Part shown: piece after piece, positions 1 through 9,053 of the stretch
Layout: each line of letters begins with the position of its first letter
Numbering within the stretch: position 1 is the stretch's first letter
NCBI GenBank assembly: GCA_002706265.1
Contig: PAKU01000011.1
Span: 1 to 64,000, forward strand
Source of the DNA: Polycyclovorans sp.
GTDB taxonomy: Bacteria; Pseudomonadota; Gammaproteobacteria; Nevskiales; Nevskiaceae
Direction: 5' to 3'
Length of the DNA stretch: 64,000 nt
Made by a program: the position numbers and the translations under genes
Notes under the pieces: model-generated
Databases searched by the model: none
What the model saw: the letters and a program-made list of their open reading frames with translations, nothing else
Told to the model about the DNA's origin: nothing

Positions 1-302
1 GCGTGGCGGGCCGCCTCTCCCGGGTGCGTCAGCACCGCTTCATGCAGGCGGATGGCGTGCTCGACATTGCCCCGTTTGCGAAAAAAATTACCCAGCAGCA
101 ATTGCAGTTCGGGCAGATTGCCTTCGCCCTCGCCGGTGGCCTCGGCAATCCACCGCACCGACTGATCGATCGGCATTGGCGCCTGGCCATCGCTGGCCTG
201 CGCGCTGCCGCCGGCGGGAGGGCTCAGCGCTTTCCGCGCAAGGGCCCAGCCCAGTGCCATGCCCAGTGGCAGCAATGTCCACTGCGCCAGTGCATCGATC
301 AT
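1..302 (-). CDS. lapB: LapB (YciM), TPR regulator of LPS synthesis; 5' part only
   Basis: The first 100 codons are present and the gene runs off the left edge. The N-terminus is one hydrophobic helix (about residues 5-22), then a linker, then a helical segment with the RWIAEATGEGEGNLPELQ and LGNFFRKRGNVEHAIRLHE signatures of LapB's first tetratricopeptide repeats. In the known family LapB is an inner-membrane protein whose cytoplasmic TPRs and rubredoxin-like domain promote FtsH proteolysis of LpxC, limiting lipopolysaccharide synthesis. The ATG overlaps the lapA stop by four bases (ATGA), so the two are translationally coupled. The rubredoxin-type C-terminus lies outside the window. Confidence 0.9.
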   Translation of the reverse strand, partial: MIDALAQWTLLPLGMALGWALARKALSPPAGGSAQASDGQAPMPIDQSVRWIAEATGEGEGNLPELQLLLGNFFRKRGNVEHAIRLHEAVLTHPGEAARH

Positions 303-637
303 GGGGTTTCGGCTAGGGCCTTGACCGGCGTGGCGCCGCGCGGGTTCGGCGCCGGGCCGGGCGCACCGAGCTGCCGCAGATGACGCAGCTCGTTCTCGAG
401 CGCCGCGAGCCGCTTCTCGGCCTTGCGGCAGCGATGGCGCAGCCCCCACTGGCGAACCCCGCTCACCAGCGCGGTCAGCAGGACGCCGGTGCCGAACACG
501 ATGAGCATCCAGACGATCAACGGCATCTCGAACTGCGCGAACAGCAGGTCAACGCTGACGGGTGCGTGGTTGGCATAGCCCAGCACCGCTCCGATGAGTA
601 CAAAAACCAGACACAACACCAGCAGCAGCATTCTCAT
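299..637 (-). CDS. lapA: LapA-domain inner-membrane protein
   Basis: A 112-residue protein with the LapA/DUF1049 layout: two hydrophobic helices (about 2-20 and 39-60) joined by a short periplasmic loop, then a basic, probably coiled-coil cytoplasmic tail (about 68-90) and a Pro/Ala-rich end. LapA partners LapB in lipopolysaccharide assembly in enterobacteria. It lies between ihfB and lapB with four-base overlaps on both sides, so all three are probably made from one transcript. The fold and position are clear; the molecular role of LapA is poorly defined even in model organisms. Confidence 0.88.
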   Translation of the reverse strand: MRMLLLVLCLVFVLIGAVLGYANHAPVSVDLLFAQFEMPLIVWMLIVFGTGVLLTALVSGVRQWGLRHRCRKAEKRLAALENELRHLRQLGAPGPAPNPRGATPVKALAETP

Positions 638-948
638 GACGTTGACCCCCTGGTGCCTTCAGGCTGCACGCTGGCATTGACCCGCTCGCGTAATTCCTTC
701 CCGGGTTTGAAATGCGGCACGCGCTTGGAGGCGATTTCAACCGGCTCGCCGGTTTTCGGATTGCGTCCGACGCGCGCCGGACGGTGGTGCAGCGAAAAAC
801 TGCCAAAGCCACGGATTTCGACCCGCTCGTCACGCCCGAGCGCCTGGCTGATGCGATCGAGAATGAGCCTGACCGAAAGCTCCACGTCCTTCTGCAGCAG
901 GTGTGCCTGTTGGTTGGCGAGGTGCTCAATCAGTTCGGATTTGGTCAT
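634..948 (-). CDS. ihfB: Integration host factor subunit beta
   Basis: A 104-residue HU/IHF-family protein. The family signature sits at about residues 48-67 (GFGSF...[11 protein letters not shown]), with the intercalating proline of the beta-arm in NPKTGEP (about 64-70). KSELIEHLA at the start and [13 protein letters not shown] near the end are typical of the beta subunit rather than alpha or HU. It bends DNA sharply as a heterodimer with IhfA, which is not in this window. It lies between rpsA and lapA, its usual position in gamma- and betaproteobacteria. The stop overlaps the lapA start by four bases. Confidence 0.95.
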   Translation of the reverse strand: MTKSELIEHLANQQAHLLQKDVELSVRLILDRISQALGRDERVEIRGFGSFSLHHRPARVGRNPKTGEPVEIASKRVPHFKPGKELRERVNASVQPEGTRGSTS

Positions 949-1030
949 GCAGTCGAGTCCACCGTGTCTGGGTCATTCCCGGCGCCGACTGCGGCTCGTG
1001 AATGACCAAAAAGTCCTTTTATTTCAAAAC

Positions 1031-1068
1031 AATACGCAAAAAAGAAAAGCCGCGCAAGCGCGGCTTTT
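1031..1068 (-). terminator. Rho-independent terminator after rpsA
   Basis: A perfect 10-base-pair stem (1045-1054 with 1059-1068) with a four-base CAAG loop lies 25 bases past the rpsA stop. Read on the minus strand the stem is followed by a run of six T residues (1039-1044). It would separate most rpsA transcripts from ihfB. Confidence 0.8.
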
Positions 1069-1092
1069 CGAAACAGCGTCACCCTGGATGAA

Positions 1093-2760
1093 TCAGTTGC
1101 CGAGCTGATCCTTGAGCAGGTCGCCCAGGCTGGTCTTGCCGGTGGTGGCATTGCGGCTGTATTCCGCGACCACTTCGGCTTCTTCCTGGATTTCCTTTTC
1201 GCGAACCGACAGCGACACCACTCGGCTCTTGCGGTCCACGCCGATGAAGCGGGCTTCCAGCGTGTCGCCTTCCTTCAGAAGCTTGGTGGCGTCTTCAACG
1301 CGCTCACGGGCCAGGTCGTTGGCGCGGATGTAGCCTTCGACCTCGTTGCCGAGGTCGATGACCGCACCACGGGTGTCAACCGACTTGACGATGCCCTTGA
1401 CGATTTCACCCTTGGTGTTGTCGGCAATGAACTGGGCCAGCGGGTCGGAGCTGGCCTGCTTGACGCCCAGCGAAATACGCTCACGCGCACCGTCGATCGC
1501 CAGCACCACCGCGTCGAGTTCCTGACCCTTGGTGTAACGGCGCACGGCGACTTCGCCGGGCTCGTTCCAGTCGAGGTCGGACAGGTGCACCAGGCCGTCG
1601 ATACCGCCCGGCAGGCCGATGAAGATGCCGAAGTCGGTGATCGACTTGATGGCGCCAGAGACCTTGTCGCCCTTCTGGTGGTTCTGGGAGAACTCTTCCC
1701 AGGGGTTGACCTTGCACTGCTTCATGCCCAGCGAGATGCGGCGGCGTTCGCCGTCGATGTCGAGAATCATGACTTCGACTTCATCGCCCACCTGCACGAC
1801 CTTGGCCGGGTTGACGTTCTTGTTCGTCCAGTCCATTTCCGAGACGTGGACCAGGCCTTCGACACCCGGCTCGATTTCCACGAAGGAACCGTAGTCGGTG
1901 ATGTTGGTGACCTTGCCGAACAGGCGGGTCTTCTCGGGATAGCGACGGGCGATGTCTTCCCATGGATCAGCGCCGAGCTGCTTGAGGCCCAGGGACACAC
2001 GGCGACGCTCGCGATCGTACTTGAGGACCTTGACTTCGATTTCGTCGCCCACGGTCACGACTTCGGCCGGGTCCTTGACGCGCTTCCAGGTCATGTCGGT
2101 GATGTGCAGCAGGCCGTCGATGCCGCCGAGGTCGACGAAGGCGCCGTATTCGACGAGGTTCTTGACCACGCCATTGAGCACCACGCCTTCCTGCAGGTTT
2201 TCGAGCAGCTGTTCGCGCTCGGCACTGTATTCGGCTTCAAGCACTTCGCGGCGCGACACCACCACGTTGTTGCGCAGCTTGTCGAGCTTGATGACCTTGA
2301 ATTCCAGCGGCTTGCCTTCGAGGTACGCAGTGTCGCGAACCGGGCGAACGTCAACCAGCGAGCCGGGAAGGAAGGCGCGCACCGTGCCGATATCGACGGT
2401 GAAACCGCCCTTGACCTTGCCGGTGATGATGCCGATGACCGTTTCCTTGTGCTCCAGCGCAACCGCCAGGCGCTCCCAGGTCTTGATGCGCTCGGCCTTC
2501 TCTTTCGAGAACTTGGTTTCGCCGAAGCCGTCTTCGAGGGTTTCGAGGGCCACTTCCACCATGTCGCCAATGGCAACGGTGTACTCGCCGTCAATCTTGA
2601 ATTCGTCGAGGGGGATCACGCCTTCGGACTTGAGCCCGGCATCGACGATCACCACATCATTTTTTACATCCAGCACGCGGGCATTGACAATCGTGCCGGC
2701 CTGCATGGATTGGCCAGCTTTCAGACTGGCTTCAAACATCTCAGCAAAACTTTCGCTCAT
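1093..2760 (-). CDS. rpsA: 30S ribosomal protein S1
   Basis: A 555-residue protein made of six S1/OB-fold repeats, the normal size and layout for proteobacterial S1. Repeats three to six carry the recurrent pattern '[19 protein letters not shown]' ... 'V.VGDE.EV' ... '[10 protein letters not shown]'. S1 binds mRNA on the small subunit and is needed to initiate on structured leaders. I start at the ATG at 2760 ([10 protein letters not shown]), which matches the family start and has a GAGAG ribosome site just upstream. A nine-codon in-frame extension exists but is not needed. It is preceded by the cmk terminator, so it should have its own promoter. Confidence 0.97.
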   Translation of the reverse strand: MSESFAEMFEASLKAGQSMQAGTIVNARVLDVKNDVVIVDAGLKSEGVIPLDEFKIDGEYTVAIGDMVEVALETLEDGFGETKFSKEKAERIKTWERLAVALEHKETVIGIITGKVKGGFTVDIGTVRAFLPGSLVDVRPVRDTAYLEGKPLEFKVIKLDKLRNNVVVSRREVLEAEYSAEREQLLENLQEGVVLNGVVKNLVEYGAFVDLGGIDGLLHITDMTWKRVKDPAEVVTVGDEIEVKVLKYDRERRRVSLGLKQLGADPWEDIARRYPEKTRLFGKVTNITDYGSFVEIEPGVEGLVHVSEMDWTNKNVNPAKVVQVGDEVEVMILDIDGERRRISLGMKQCKVNPWEEFSQNHQKGDKVSGAIKSITDFGIFIGLPGGIDGLVHLSDLDWNEPGEVAVRRYTKGQELDAVVLAIDGARERISLGVKQASSDPLAQFIADNTKGEIVKGIVKSVDTRGAVIDLGNEVEGYIRANDLARERVEDATKLLKEGDTLEARFIGVDRKSRVVSLSVREKEIQEEAEVVAEYSRNATTGKTSLGDLLKDQLGN

Positions 2761-2814
2761 GCAACTCTCGGTTTTCAGGTGGAACATCCGCCACGTCCGT
2801 GTCAGCGGTCCAGT

Positions 2815-2844
2815 AATTAAAGAAAGCGAAGCGTCTTGCTTCGC
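2815..2844 (-). terminator. Terminator or attenuator after cmk
   Basis: On the minus strand a seven-base-pair stem (2838-2844 with 2826-2832, GCGAAGC/GCTTCGC, five-base loop) begins two bases past the cmk stop. It is followed by TTTCTTTAATT. This is a plausible intrinsic terminator that uncouples rpsA from the aromatic operon. Confidence 0.65.
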
Positions 2845-2846
2845 CG

Positions 2847-3527
2847 CTACCGCAGTCCGCGAGCCTTCAATAAACCATGCACTTCCGCCATGACTGCGTC
2901 AGGCGAAAGTTGTGTGGTGTCAATCGTCACCGCGTCTTCAGCCGGCACCAGCGGCGCAACTGCGCGCGTCTGATCCCGCCTGTCTCTCCCTTCAATTTCA
3001 AGGCAGAGGTCGGCGAGTATAGCGTGCCGTCCCTGCTCCGCCAATTGTCCGTGCCGCCGTTGCGCGCGGGCATCGGGGCTGGCGGTCAGGAAAATTTTCA
3101 GGTTGGCGTCCGGGAAGATCACGGTGCCCATGTCGCGGCCGTCGGCGATCAGCCCCGGTGGCTGGCGAAACTCATGCTGGCGTTCCACCAGAGCGCGCCG
3201 TACGCCGGGCCAGACGGCCACCTTGGAGGCCGCATCACCGGTGCGCTCCTGACGAATTCGGGTGGTGACCTCCTCACCGTCGAGCACGATGCGCTCTCGA
3301 CCGGCCTCGTGCTCGTCGAAGACCACATCGAGGGTCGCGGCCACGTCCACCAGCGCCTGTTCGTCGTCGAGCGCGACGTTCCGCGACACCGCCGCGAGGG
3401 CCACCGCCCGGTAGAGGGCGCCGCTGTCCAGCCGGTGCCAGCCCAGCTCCCGGGCCAGGGCCTGGGTGACCGTGCCCTTGCCGACGCCCGACGGGCCGTC
3501 GATGGCAATGACGGGCGCCATGCTCAT
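2847..3527 (-). CDS. cmk: Cytidylate kinase
   Basis: A 226-residue (d)CMP kinase that phosphorylates CMP and dCMP with ATP. The P-loop GPSGVGKGT is at residues 11-19. '[17 protein letters not shown]' (nucleotide-binding region), '[12 protein letters not shown]' and the '[15 protein letters not shown]' lid segment follow in family order. The start at 3527 (MSMAP) overlaps the aroA stop by four bases (ATGA). A much longer upstream open frame is simply the other frame of aroA. A terminator-like hairpin follows directly. Confidence 0.95.
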   Translation of the reverse strand: MSMAPVIAIDGPSGVGKGTVTQALARELGWHRLDSGALYRAVALAAVSRNVALDDEQALVDVAATLDVVFDEHEAGRERIVLDGEEVTTRIRQERTGDAASKVAVWPGVRRALVERQHEFRQPPGLIADGRDMGTVIFPDANLKIFLTASPDARAQRRHGQLAEQGRHAILADLCLEIEGRDRRDQTRAVAPLVPAEDAVTIDTTQLSPDAVMAEVHGLLKARGLR

Positions 3528-4861
3528 GGGTGCCGGGTGCTCACACGCAGGCGCAGGCCGGCCGCCTGCATCAGGGTAGAAAACCCCGGAAACGAGGTGG
3601 CGACGTTGTCGCAGTCGCGGATGGTGATGGGTTGCTCGGCGCGCAGTGCGGCAACGGCAAAGCTCATGGCGATACGATGATCGCCCAGAGATTCCACCGA
3701 CCCGCCGCGCAGGCGCCCGCCGCTGATACGGGCACCGTCTGCCAGCGCGACGGCGTCGATGCCCAGCGCCCGCAAGCCGTTGCACATGGCGCTGATCCGG
3801 TCAGATTCCTTGACGCGCAATTCGGCCGCGCCGCTCAGGCGGGTCTCGCCCCGCGCACAGGCCGCAGCGATGAACAGGGCCGGGAACTCATCGATGGCCG
3901 AAGCGACCCAGCGCGGGTCGATGTCGATGCCGTGCAGGGCGCTGCCGAGAATGCGCACGTCGCCCACGGGCTCGCCACCGATGGTGCGTTCATTGGCGAT
4001 ACTGATGCGCGCACCCATGGCCTTGAGAATGTGGATGACACCGGTGCGGGTCGGGTTCAGACCCACGGCGTCCAGGGTGACGTCAGAGCCCGGCGCAATG
4101 GCGGCCCCGACCATGAGGAAGGCGGCCGACGAAATATCGGACGGCACCTCGATGTCGATGGCCCGGAGGCGTTGCCCGCCCTGCACCGCCGCGTAGCCCT
4201 CGCGCGCCTCGACCCGGACGCCAAAGGCACTCAACATGCGCTCGGTGTGGTCCCGGGACGCTTCCGGCTCATGCACTTCGGTCAATCCCTTGGCATACAG
4301 ACCGGCCAGCAGAATGCTGGACTTGACCTGCGCACTGGCCACCGGGCTGTGGTAGCGGATGGCGTTCAGCGGCTGCGCGGCGGGCTCGATCTGCAGCGGG
4401 GCGCGACCCCCCGCCTGCGTGTGGATGGTCGCCCCCATTTGCGCCAGGGGCTCGGTGACGCGCTTCATCGGCCGGCGGCGCAACGAGGCATCGCCGGTCA
4501 GGGTGCTGCCGAAACGCTGCGCCGCCAGCAGCCCGCACATGAGCCGCATCGAGGTGCCGGAATTGCCCACGTCCAGCACCGTGCCGGGATCTTTGAGCCC
4601 GTCGATGCCGACGCCGGTGATGCGCAAGGTGGTCCGGTCCAGGCGTGCCACGGTGGCGCCCATGGCCTCGAACGCGCGCAGGGTGCACAGGCAGTCTTCG
4701 CCGTCCAGAAAGCCGGTGATGGTGCTGGTACCTTCGGCCAGGGCAGCGAACATGACCGCGCGGTGAGAAATCGATTTGTCGCCGGGCACGCGATGACGGC
4801 CGCTCAGCCGGCCACCGGGTGCAACGTGATAGCTCAACACGGACAAGACATCAGACGACAT
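3524..4861 (-). CDS. aroA: EPSP synthase (3-phosphoshikimate 1-carboxyvinyltransferase), class II type
   Basis: A 445-residue enzyme joining shikimate-3-phosphate and phosphoenolpyruvate, the sixth step of the shikimate pathway. The family signatures are VGNSGTSMRLM (about 98-108) and RVKESDRI (349-356). It also has all four motifs used to define class II EPSP synthases: GDKS (27-30), SAQVK (176-180), RDHTE (203-207) and NPTR (269-272). The residue matching the glyphosate-linked alanine of the CP4 enzyme is glycine here (G102), so tolerance cannot be assumed. The ATG at 4861 is chosen because AGGAG lies six bases upstream; an in-frame start six codons earlier lacks this. It is coupled to cmk by ATGA. 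Confidence 0.95.
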   Translation of the reverse strand: MSSDVLSVLSYHVAPGGRLSGRHRVPGDKSISHRAVMFAALAEGTSTITGFLDGEDCLCTLRAFEAMGATVARLDRTTLRITGVGIDGLKDPGTVLDVGNSGTSMRLMCGLLAAQRFGSTLTGDASLRRRPMKRVTEPLAQMGATIHTQAGGRAPLQIEPAAQPLNAIRYHSPVASAQVKSSILLAGLYAKGLTEVHEPEASRDHTERMLSAFGVRVEAREGYAAVQGGQRLRAIDIEVPSDISSAAFLMVGAAIAPGSDVTLDAVGLNPTRTGVIHILKAMGARISIANERTIGGEPVGDVRILGSALHGIDIDPRWVASAIDEFPALFIAAACARGETRLSGAAELRVKESDRISAMCNGLRALGIDAVALADGARISGGRLRGGSVESLGDHRIAMSFAVAALRAEQPITIRDCDNVATSFPGFSTLMQAAGLRLRVSTRHP

Positions 4862-4898
4862 GGCGCTCCTGCGATCCATCGGGCCTTATGGCCCGGGG

Positions 4899-5765
4899 CT
4901 ATTCAATGAGGGAAAGGTGCTGCTCACGCGCGGCGCGGGCGCGTTCGAAGTGCTGCAGCACTTGGGGCCAGTCGCCCGCGGCCATGAGGCCGTGCAGGTG
5001 CTCAAGCAGGGTGATCTGCTCACGCAACAGGTGCAATACCGCCGGTGCGTTGGCCTGCACGATGTCATGCCAAAGCTCGGGCTTGCTGGAGGCAATGCGC
5101 GTGAAGTCGCGAAACCCGCCCCCCGCATTGGGGAAAATTTCAGCCGCGTCCGGGTGCCGTGACAGCATGTCAACGAAGGCGTAGGCCAGCACGTGCGGCA
5201 GATGGGAGGTGGCGGCGAAGATGTCATCGTGACCCTCGGCGGTCATTTCGACCACGCGCGCGCCCACCGCGCGCCACAGCCCGGCCACCACCTCGACGGA
5301 TTTCGGGTCCTGTCCGGGATGCGGGGTGATCACCAGTCGCTTGCCGCGAAACAGGTCGACCGTGGCATGGGCCACGCCACTCTTTTCGGTGCCGGCGATC
5401 GGGTGGGCGGCCACGAAGCGGGCGGGCACCTCGCCACAGCGCGCCGCGATGTCGCGCAGTACCGAGCCTTTGGTGCTGCCCACGTCGGTGATGATGGCGT
5501 CGGCCCGCAAGGCACCCAGGCATTCGTCGAGCGACGCGGCGATGTGCAGCACCGGCACGGCAATCAGCACCACCGCCGCGTCGGCCACCGCCTCGGCCGC
5601 AGAGGCGGCAGCGTGGTCGATGACGCCAAGATTGAGCGCGGTGTCCAACTGCTGCGCATCATGATCGTAGCCACTGATGGTGCCCACCTCGCCCGCCGCC
5701 CGCAGCGCGCGCGCGAAGGAGCCGCCAATCAGGCCCAGGCCGATGATTGCAAGGCGCGGAATCAC
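4899..5765 (-). CDS. tyrA: Prephenate dehydrogenase (TyrA family)
   Basis: A 288-residue NAD(P)-dependent enzyme for tyrosine synthesis. The Rossmann motif GLGLIGGS starts at residue 9. DVGSTKGSV and the HPIAGTEKSG active-site segment lie mid-protein, and the helical dimerisation domain follows (EVVAGLWRAVGARV, HLPHVLAYAFVD). It is a stand-alone dehydrogenase without a chorismate mutase domain or the TyrA-AroA fusion seen in pseudomonads; aroA is a separate gene 37 bases downstream. Prephenate versus arogenate preference cannot be read from the sequence. Its start overlaps the hisC stop by four bases. Confidence 0.9.
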   Translation of the reverse strand: MIPRLAIIGLGLIGGSFARALRAAGEVGTISGYDHDAQQLDTALNLGVIDHAAASAAEAVADAAVVLIAVPVLHIAASLDECLGALRADAIITDVGSTKGSVLRDIAARCGEVPARFVAAHPIAGTEKSGVAHATVDLFRGKRLVITPHPGQDPKSVEVVAGLWRAVGARVVEMTAEGHDDIFAATSHLPHVLAYAFVDMLSRHPDAAEIFPNAGGGFRDFTRIASSKPELWHDIVQANAPAVLHLLREQITLLEHLHGLMAAGDWPQVLQHFERARAAREQHLSLIE

Positions 5766-6892
5766 GCGAGCAGGGTTTCCAGCGCCGCCAGAAAGCGGTC
5801 ATTTTCGCGCTCGGTGCCGACGCTGACCCGCAAGAAGGTCGGCATCTGATAGCTGCCCATGGGGCGCACGATCACCCCCTGCTCCAGCAGCCCCTGGTGC
5901 AAGGGCGCGGCATCGCGCTCAAAGTCGATGGCAATGAAGTTGGCCTGACTCGGCAGCACCTTCAGCCCCAAGGCTTCGCAGGCGTCGGTGAGGCGGCCAC
6001 GCTCGCGGGTGTTCAGCGCCACCGACTCGCCGACGTGCGCCTGGTCGGCCAGCGCGTGCTCGGCCGCCAACAGCGCCAGGGAATTCATATTGAAGGGTTG
6101 GCGCACCCGGTTGAGCAAGTCGGCGATACGCGGGCTCGACAGCGCGTAGCCCGCCCGCAGCCCGGCCAGACCATAGGCCTTGGAGAAGGTGCGGCAAATC
6201 ACCACATTGGGAAAGCGCTTGAGCCACTGGGTGGCATCGCCGCGGTGCTGCGGGGCCATGTAATCGAAATAGGCCTCGTCATAGGCCACCACCACATGCG
6301 GCGGAACGGTGTCCAAAAACGATTCCACGGCCTCGGCGCTGAGCCAGGTGCCGGTGGGATTGTTCGGATTGGCGATGAACACCAGGCTGATGTCCGGCCG
6401 CGCCGCCAGCGCACCAGAAAACGCGGCCAGGTCGTGTCCGTAAGGCGCATTGGGGTGATCTGCCGGCAAAGAAGGCGCGATCACCGCTTCGGCGTCCTGC
6501 GCCTGGGTGGCCAGCGCATACACGGCGAACGCGTGCGCCGAAAACAGCGCCGCCCGGCCCGGACCGAGGAAGATGCGGCTGAGGAACTCCAGCAGATCGT
6601 TGGAGCCGTTGCCCAGGGTGATGCATTCGGGTGCGATGCCGTGATACGCCGACAGGGCCCGCTTCAAGGCGTAGCCGCTGCCGTCGGGGTACAGCGCCAG
6701 ATTGCCCTGAATCGCATCGGCCAACACCGCCTTGACCTGCGGCGAAGGGCCCAGCGGGTTCTCGTTGCTCGCCAGCTTGACGACGTTGCTCAGGCCAAGA
6801 CGCCGTTGCAGCTCATCGATGGGCATGCCCGGCGAGTAGGGCTGCAGCTTGAGTATGCCCGGCAGGGCAAAGCGATCGGTCGCTTCTGTCAT
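5762..6892 (-). CDS. hisC: Histidinol-phosphate aminotransferase-like (HisC family) aminotransferase
   Basis: A 376-residue fold-type I PLP aminotransferase. Signatures are KLASNENPLGPSP near the N-terminus (residues about 40-52), NPNNPTGTW, VAYDEAYFDY, and the lysine-bearing FSKAYGLAGLRAGY segment. The HisC family also includes aromatic aminotransferases. Its place between pheA and tyrA suggests a role in phenylalanine and tyrosine transamination, possibly alongside histidine synthesis. The gene overlaps pheA and tyrA by four bases each. The family is certain; the substrate is inference from context. Confidence 0.9.
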   Translation of the reverse strand: MTEATDRFALPGILKLQPYSPGMPIDELQRRLGLSNVVKLASNENPLGPSPQVKAVLADAIQGNLALYPDGSGYALKRALSAYHGIAPECITLGNGSNDLLEFLSRIFLGPGRAALFSAHAFAVYALATQAQDAEAVIAPSLPADHPNAPYGHDLAAFSGALAARPDISLVFIANPNNPTGTWLSAEAVESFLDTVPPHVVVAYDEAYFDYMAPQHRGDATQWLKRFPNVVICRTFSKAYGLAGLRAGYALSSPRIADLLNRVRQPFNMNSLALLAAEHALADQAHVGESVALNTRERGRLTDACEALGLKVLPSQANFIAIDFERDAAPLHQGLLEQGVIVRPMGSYQMPTFLRVSVGTERENDRFLAALETLLA

Positions 6893-7983
6893 GTAATCAC
6901 CGCACGCGGATATGAGCCCAGCACCTTGAAGAAGGCCGCGCCGGCACGCACGGCGTTGAGCGCGTCGCGCACTTCTGCGGCGTCCTGGTGCCCCGAGAAA
7001 TCGATAAAGAAGTAATAGTCCTGAATCGGCGCGCCCCCCGTGGGCCGCGACTCGATGCGGGTCAGGTCCAGCCCCACATCGGCAAAGGGCTGCAGCAACC
7101 TGAACAGGGCGCCGGGCTGGTTGCGGTGGGCCGACAGCACCAGACTGGTCACGTCATCGCCGCTGGGGGTCGGCGACTGCTTGCCGATGACCAGAAAGCG
7201 GGTGGTGTTGGTGGGATCATCTTCGATATTGCTGGCGAGTATCCGCAGGTCGTACAGGCGCGCCGCGGGCAGGCCGGCAATGGCCGCTGCCCTGGGGGCA
7301 TCGACCACCCTGCGCGCACCCTCGCCATTGCTGGACACGGTTTCGCGGCGGGCCTTGGGCAGGCGTGCATCCAGCCAGCGGCGGCATTGCGCGAACGATT
7401 GCGGATGCGCGTACACGACCTCGATCTCGTCCATGGCCGCATGGGTCGACAGCAGGTGGTGATGCACCGGCAACATCACTTCGCCGCAGAGGGTCAGACG
7501 CGTCATCACCAGCGCATCGAGCGTGTGGCTGACAATGCCGCCGATGGAATTCTCCACCGGGACCACGCCGTAGTCGGCGGCGCCGCTTTCCACGTCACGA
7601 AAAATCTCGTCGATGGCCGCCAGCGGTCGGGCGGTCACCGCATCGCCGAAGGCCTTGGCCACTGCCGCCTGAGTGTAGGTACCTTCCGGGCCGAGGTAGG
7701 ACACCGTCAACGGCGATTCGAGCGACAGGCAGGCCGACATGATTTCGCGCATCAATCGCGCAATCGTTTCATCGGTCAGCGGCCCCGTGTTGCGGGCCAT
7801 GGCGGCGCGCAGCACCTCGGCCTCGCGTGCCGGCCGGTAGTGATCGCCCTGATCGCCTGCCCGCTGCTTGAGCAACGCGACATGCTGGGCAATGCGCGCG
7901 CGCTCGCTGATCAACCGCTGCAGTTGCTCGTCAAGAGCGTCGATCATGAGTCGCGCGTCAGGCAGCGATTGCGGAAGGGTCAT
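6889..7983 (-). CDS. pheA: Bifunctional chorismate mutase/prephenate dehydratase
   Basis: A 364-residue P-protein. An N-terminal AroQ-type chorismate mutase (about 10-90) has the usual basic helix pattern. The prephenate dehydratase domain (about 95-280) has GPEGTYTQAA, PVENSIGGIV and the catalytic TTRF. The C-terminal ACT domain has the ESRPTGG phenylalanine-binding motif. It converts chorismate to phenylpyruvate, normally with feedback by phenylalanine. The ATG at 7983 is used; a TTG two codons earlier is possible and neither has a strong ribosome site. It heads the operon here, since serC and gyrA, often upstream, are replaced by a tRNA gene. Confidence 0.95.
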   Translation of the reverse strand: MTLPQSLPDARLMIDALDEQLQRLISERARIAQHVALLKQRAGDQGDHYRPAREAEVLRAAMARNTGPLTDETIARLMREIMSACLSLESPLTVSYLGPEGTYTQAAVAKAFGDAVTARPLAAIDEIFRDVESGAADYGVVPVENSIGGIVSHTLDALVMTRLTLCGEVMLPVHHHLLSTHAAMDEIEVVYAHPQSFAQCRRWLDARLPKARRETVSSNGEGARRVVDAPRAAAIAGLPAARLYDLRILASNIEDDPTNTTRFLVIGKQSPTPSGDDVTSLVLSAHRNQPGALFRLLQPFADVGLDLTRIESRPTGGAPIQDYYFFIDFSGHQDAAEVRDALNAVRAGAAFFKVLGSYPRAVIT

Positions 7984-8119
7984 AACCAAGGGTCTGCCAG
8001 TGGCCTGAAGGGAAGGGCCGCGCCGAGGCCGTGTCGTTCAACGCGGCCTGCGCTGCAGATCAGCTGAACGCCCGCCGCAGACCCGTCCTCTTGAGTCGGT
8101 GTCTTTCATGCCTTGACAA

Positions 8120-8195
<76 letters not shown>

Positions 8196-8289
8196 GTTTG
8201 CAAGGGCGCGAAGTATAGGTGGCGACCTGCAGGGCCGCAATACGCGATAAAACCGGTCACAATGCGCCGTCGCCGTGCACAATAAGGCG

Positions 8290-8625
8290 ATGACTGATGT
8301 CGCTGCCCCCACAGACGCCCTGCTGGTACTGACCAACGTGCCGCCGGCCCGGGCTGAAGCCATCGCCCGTCACTGTGTCGATACCGGTCTTGCGGCCTGC
8401 GTCAACCTGATCCCGCCCATGACCTCGGTGTATCGCTGGCAGGGACAAATCGAATCCGCGACCGAGCAACTGCTGCTCATCAAGACCTCGCAAAGCGCCT
8501 ACCCACAGCTTGAGGCGGCGCTTCATGCGCTCCATCCCTCCGAACTTCCCGAGATCATTTCAGTCCCACTCGGGCCCAGTTCACCTCGGTATCTGCAATG
8601 GTTGCTCGCCAACGTTTCGCCCTGA
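8290..8625 (+). CDS. cutA: CutA divalent-cation tolerance protein
   Basis: A 111-residue CutA1-family protein, a trimeric ferredoxin-like fold linked to divalent metal tolerance, though its biochemical role is unsettled. Hallmarks are VLTNVPP near the start, the GLAACVNLIPPMTSVYRWQG core with its conserved cysteine, and SELPEIISVPLG near the end. The ATG at 8290 follows an AAGG ribosome site; an upstream in-frame GTG at 8275 is less likely. Its 3' end overlaps the next gene by 28 bases. In many relatives cutA directly precedes a full-length dsbD, as its truncated form does here. Confidence 0.93.
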   Translation: MTDVAAPTDALLVLTNVPPARAEAIARHCVDTGLAACVNLIPPMTSVYRWQGQIESATEQLLLIKTSQSAYPQLEAALHALHPSELPEIISVPLGPSSPRYLQWLLANVSP

Positions 8626-9053
8626 TCCTGCTGGCGTGTGCCGGCGCATTCGGCGTCTCGGCGCCGGGGGTGGCGGCACCCTTCCCGTTCAAGAAGGACA
8701 ATGCCGACCCGCCGCTGCTCAGCGCCGCCGAGGCGTTCACGCCCGTGGCGGCCGTCTGGCGTAATGGCCAGGTGACGCTGGGCATCCGCATCGCGCCCGG
8801 TTACTACCTCTACCGCCACACGCTGACCGTGGACACGCCCGCCTTGCAACAGCCCCTGGACCTGCCCGACGGCACCGTCTACCACGATCAGTTTTTCGGG
8901 GACGTGCTGATCTATCGGGATTGGCTGGAAGCAGGTTTCGCCGCGCCCGACGCCCCCGCCTCGGTAACCCTGCGCTATCAGGGTTGCGCCGATGCGGGCG
9001 TCTGTTATCCCCCCGAAACCACGACCGTGCCGGTCGTCAAGGCCCGTCCGTGA
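8598..9053 (+). CDS. Stand-alone DsbD N-terminal (periplasmic) domain protein
   Basis: A 151-residue protein with a signal peptide (about 1-26, ending GVAA) and then a single immunoglobulin-like domain matching the N-terminal domain of the thiol:disulfide interchange protein DsbD. The redox pair is in YQGCADAGVCYPPET near residues 129-143, with the two cysteines five residues apart as in DsbD. Full DsbD continues into eight membrane helices and a C-terminal thioredoxin domain. Here the frame stops soon after the motif and neither region follows. Without the membrane electron carrier it must be reduced by another partner or be a remnant. The stop overlaps the next start (GTGA). Confidence 0.85.
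   Translation: MVARQRFALILLACAGAFGVSAPGVAAPFPFKKDNADPPLLSAAEAFTPVAAVWRNGQVTLGIRIAPGYYLYRHTLTVDTPALQQPLDLPDGTVYHDQFFGDVLIYRDWLEAGFAAPDAPASVTLRYQGCADAGVCYPPETTTVPVVKARP

Noticed and set aside
1585-2820. A 411-codon open frame on the plus strand opposite rpsA
   Set aside because: It mirrors the third-position GC bias of rpsA; its protein is a low-complexity His/Asp/Val-rich string with no family pattern. The same applies to many other long antisense frames in the window.
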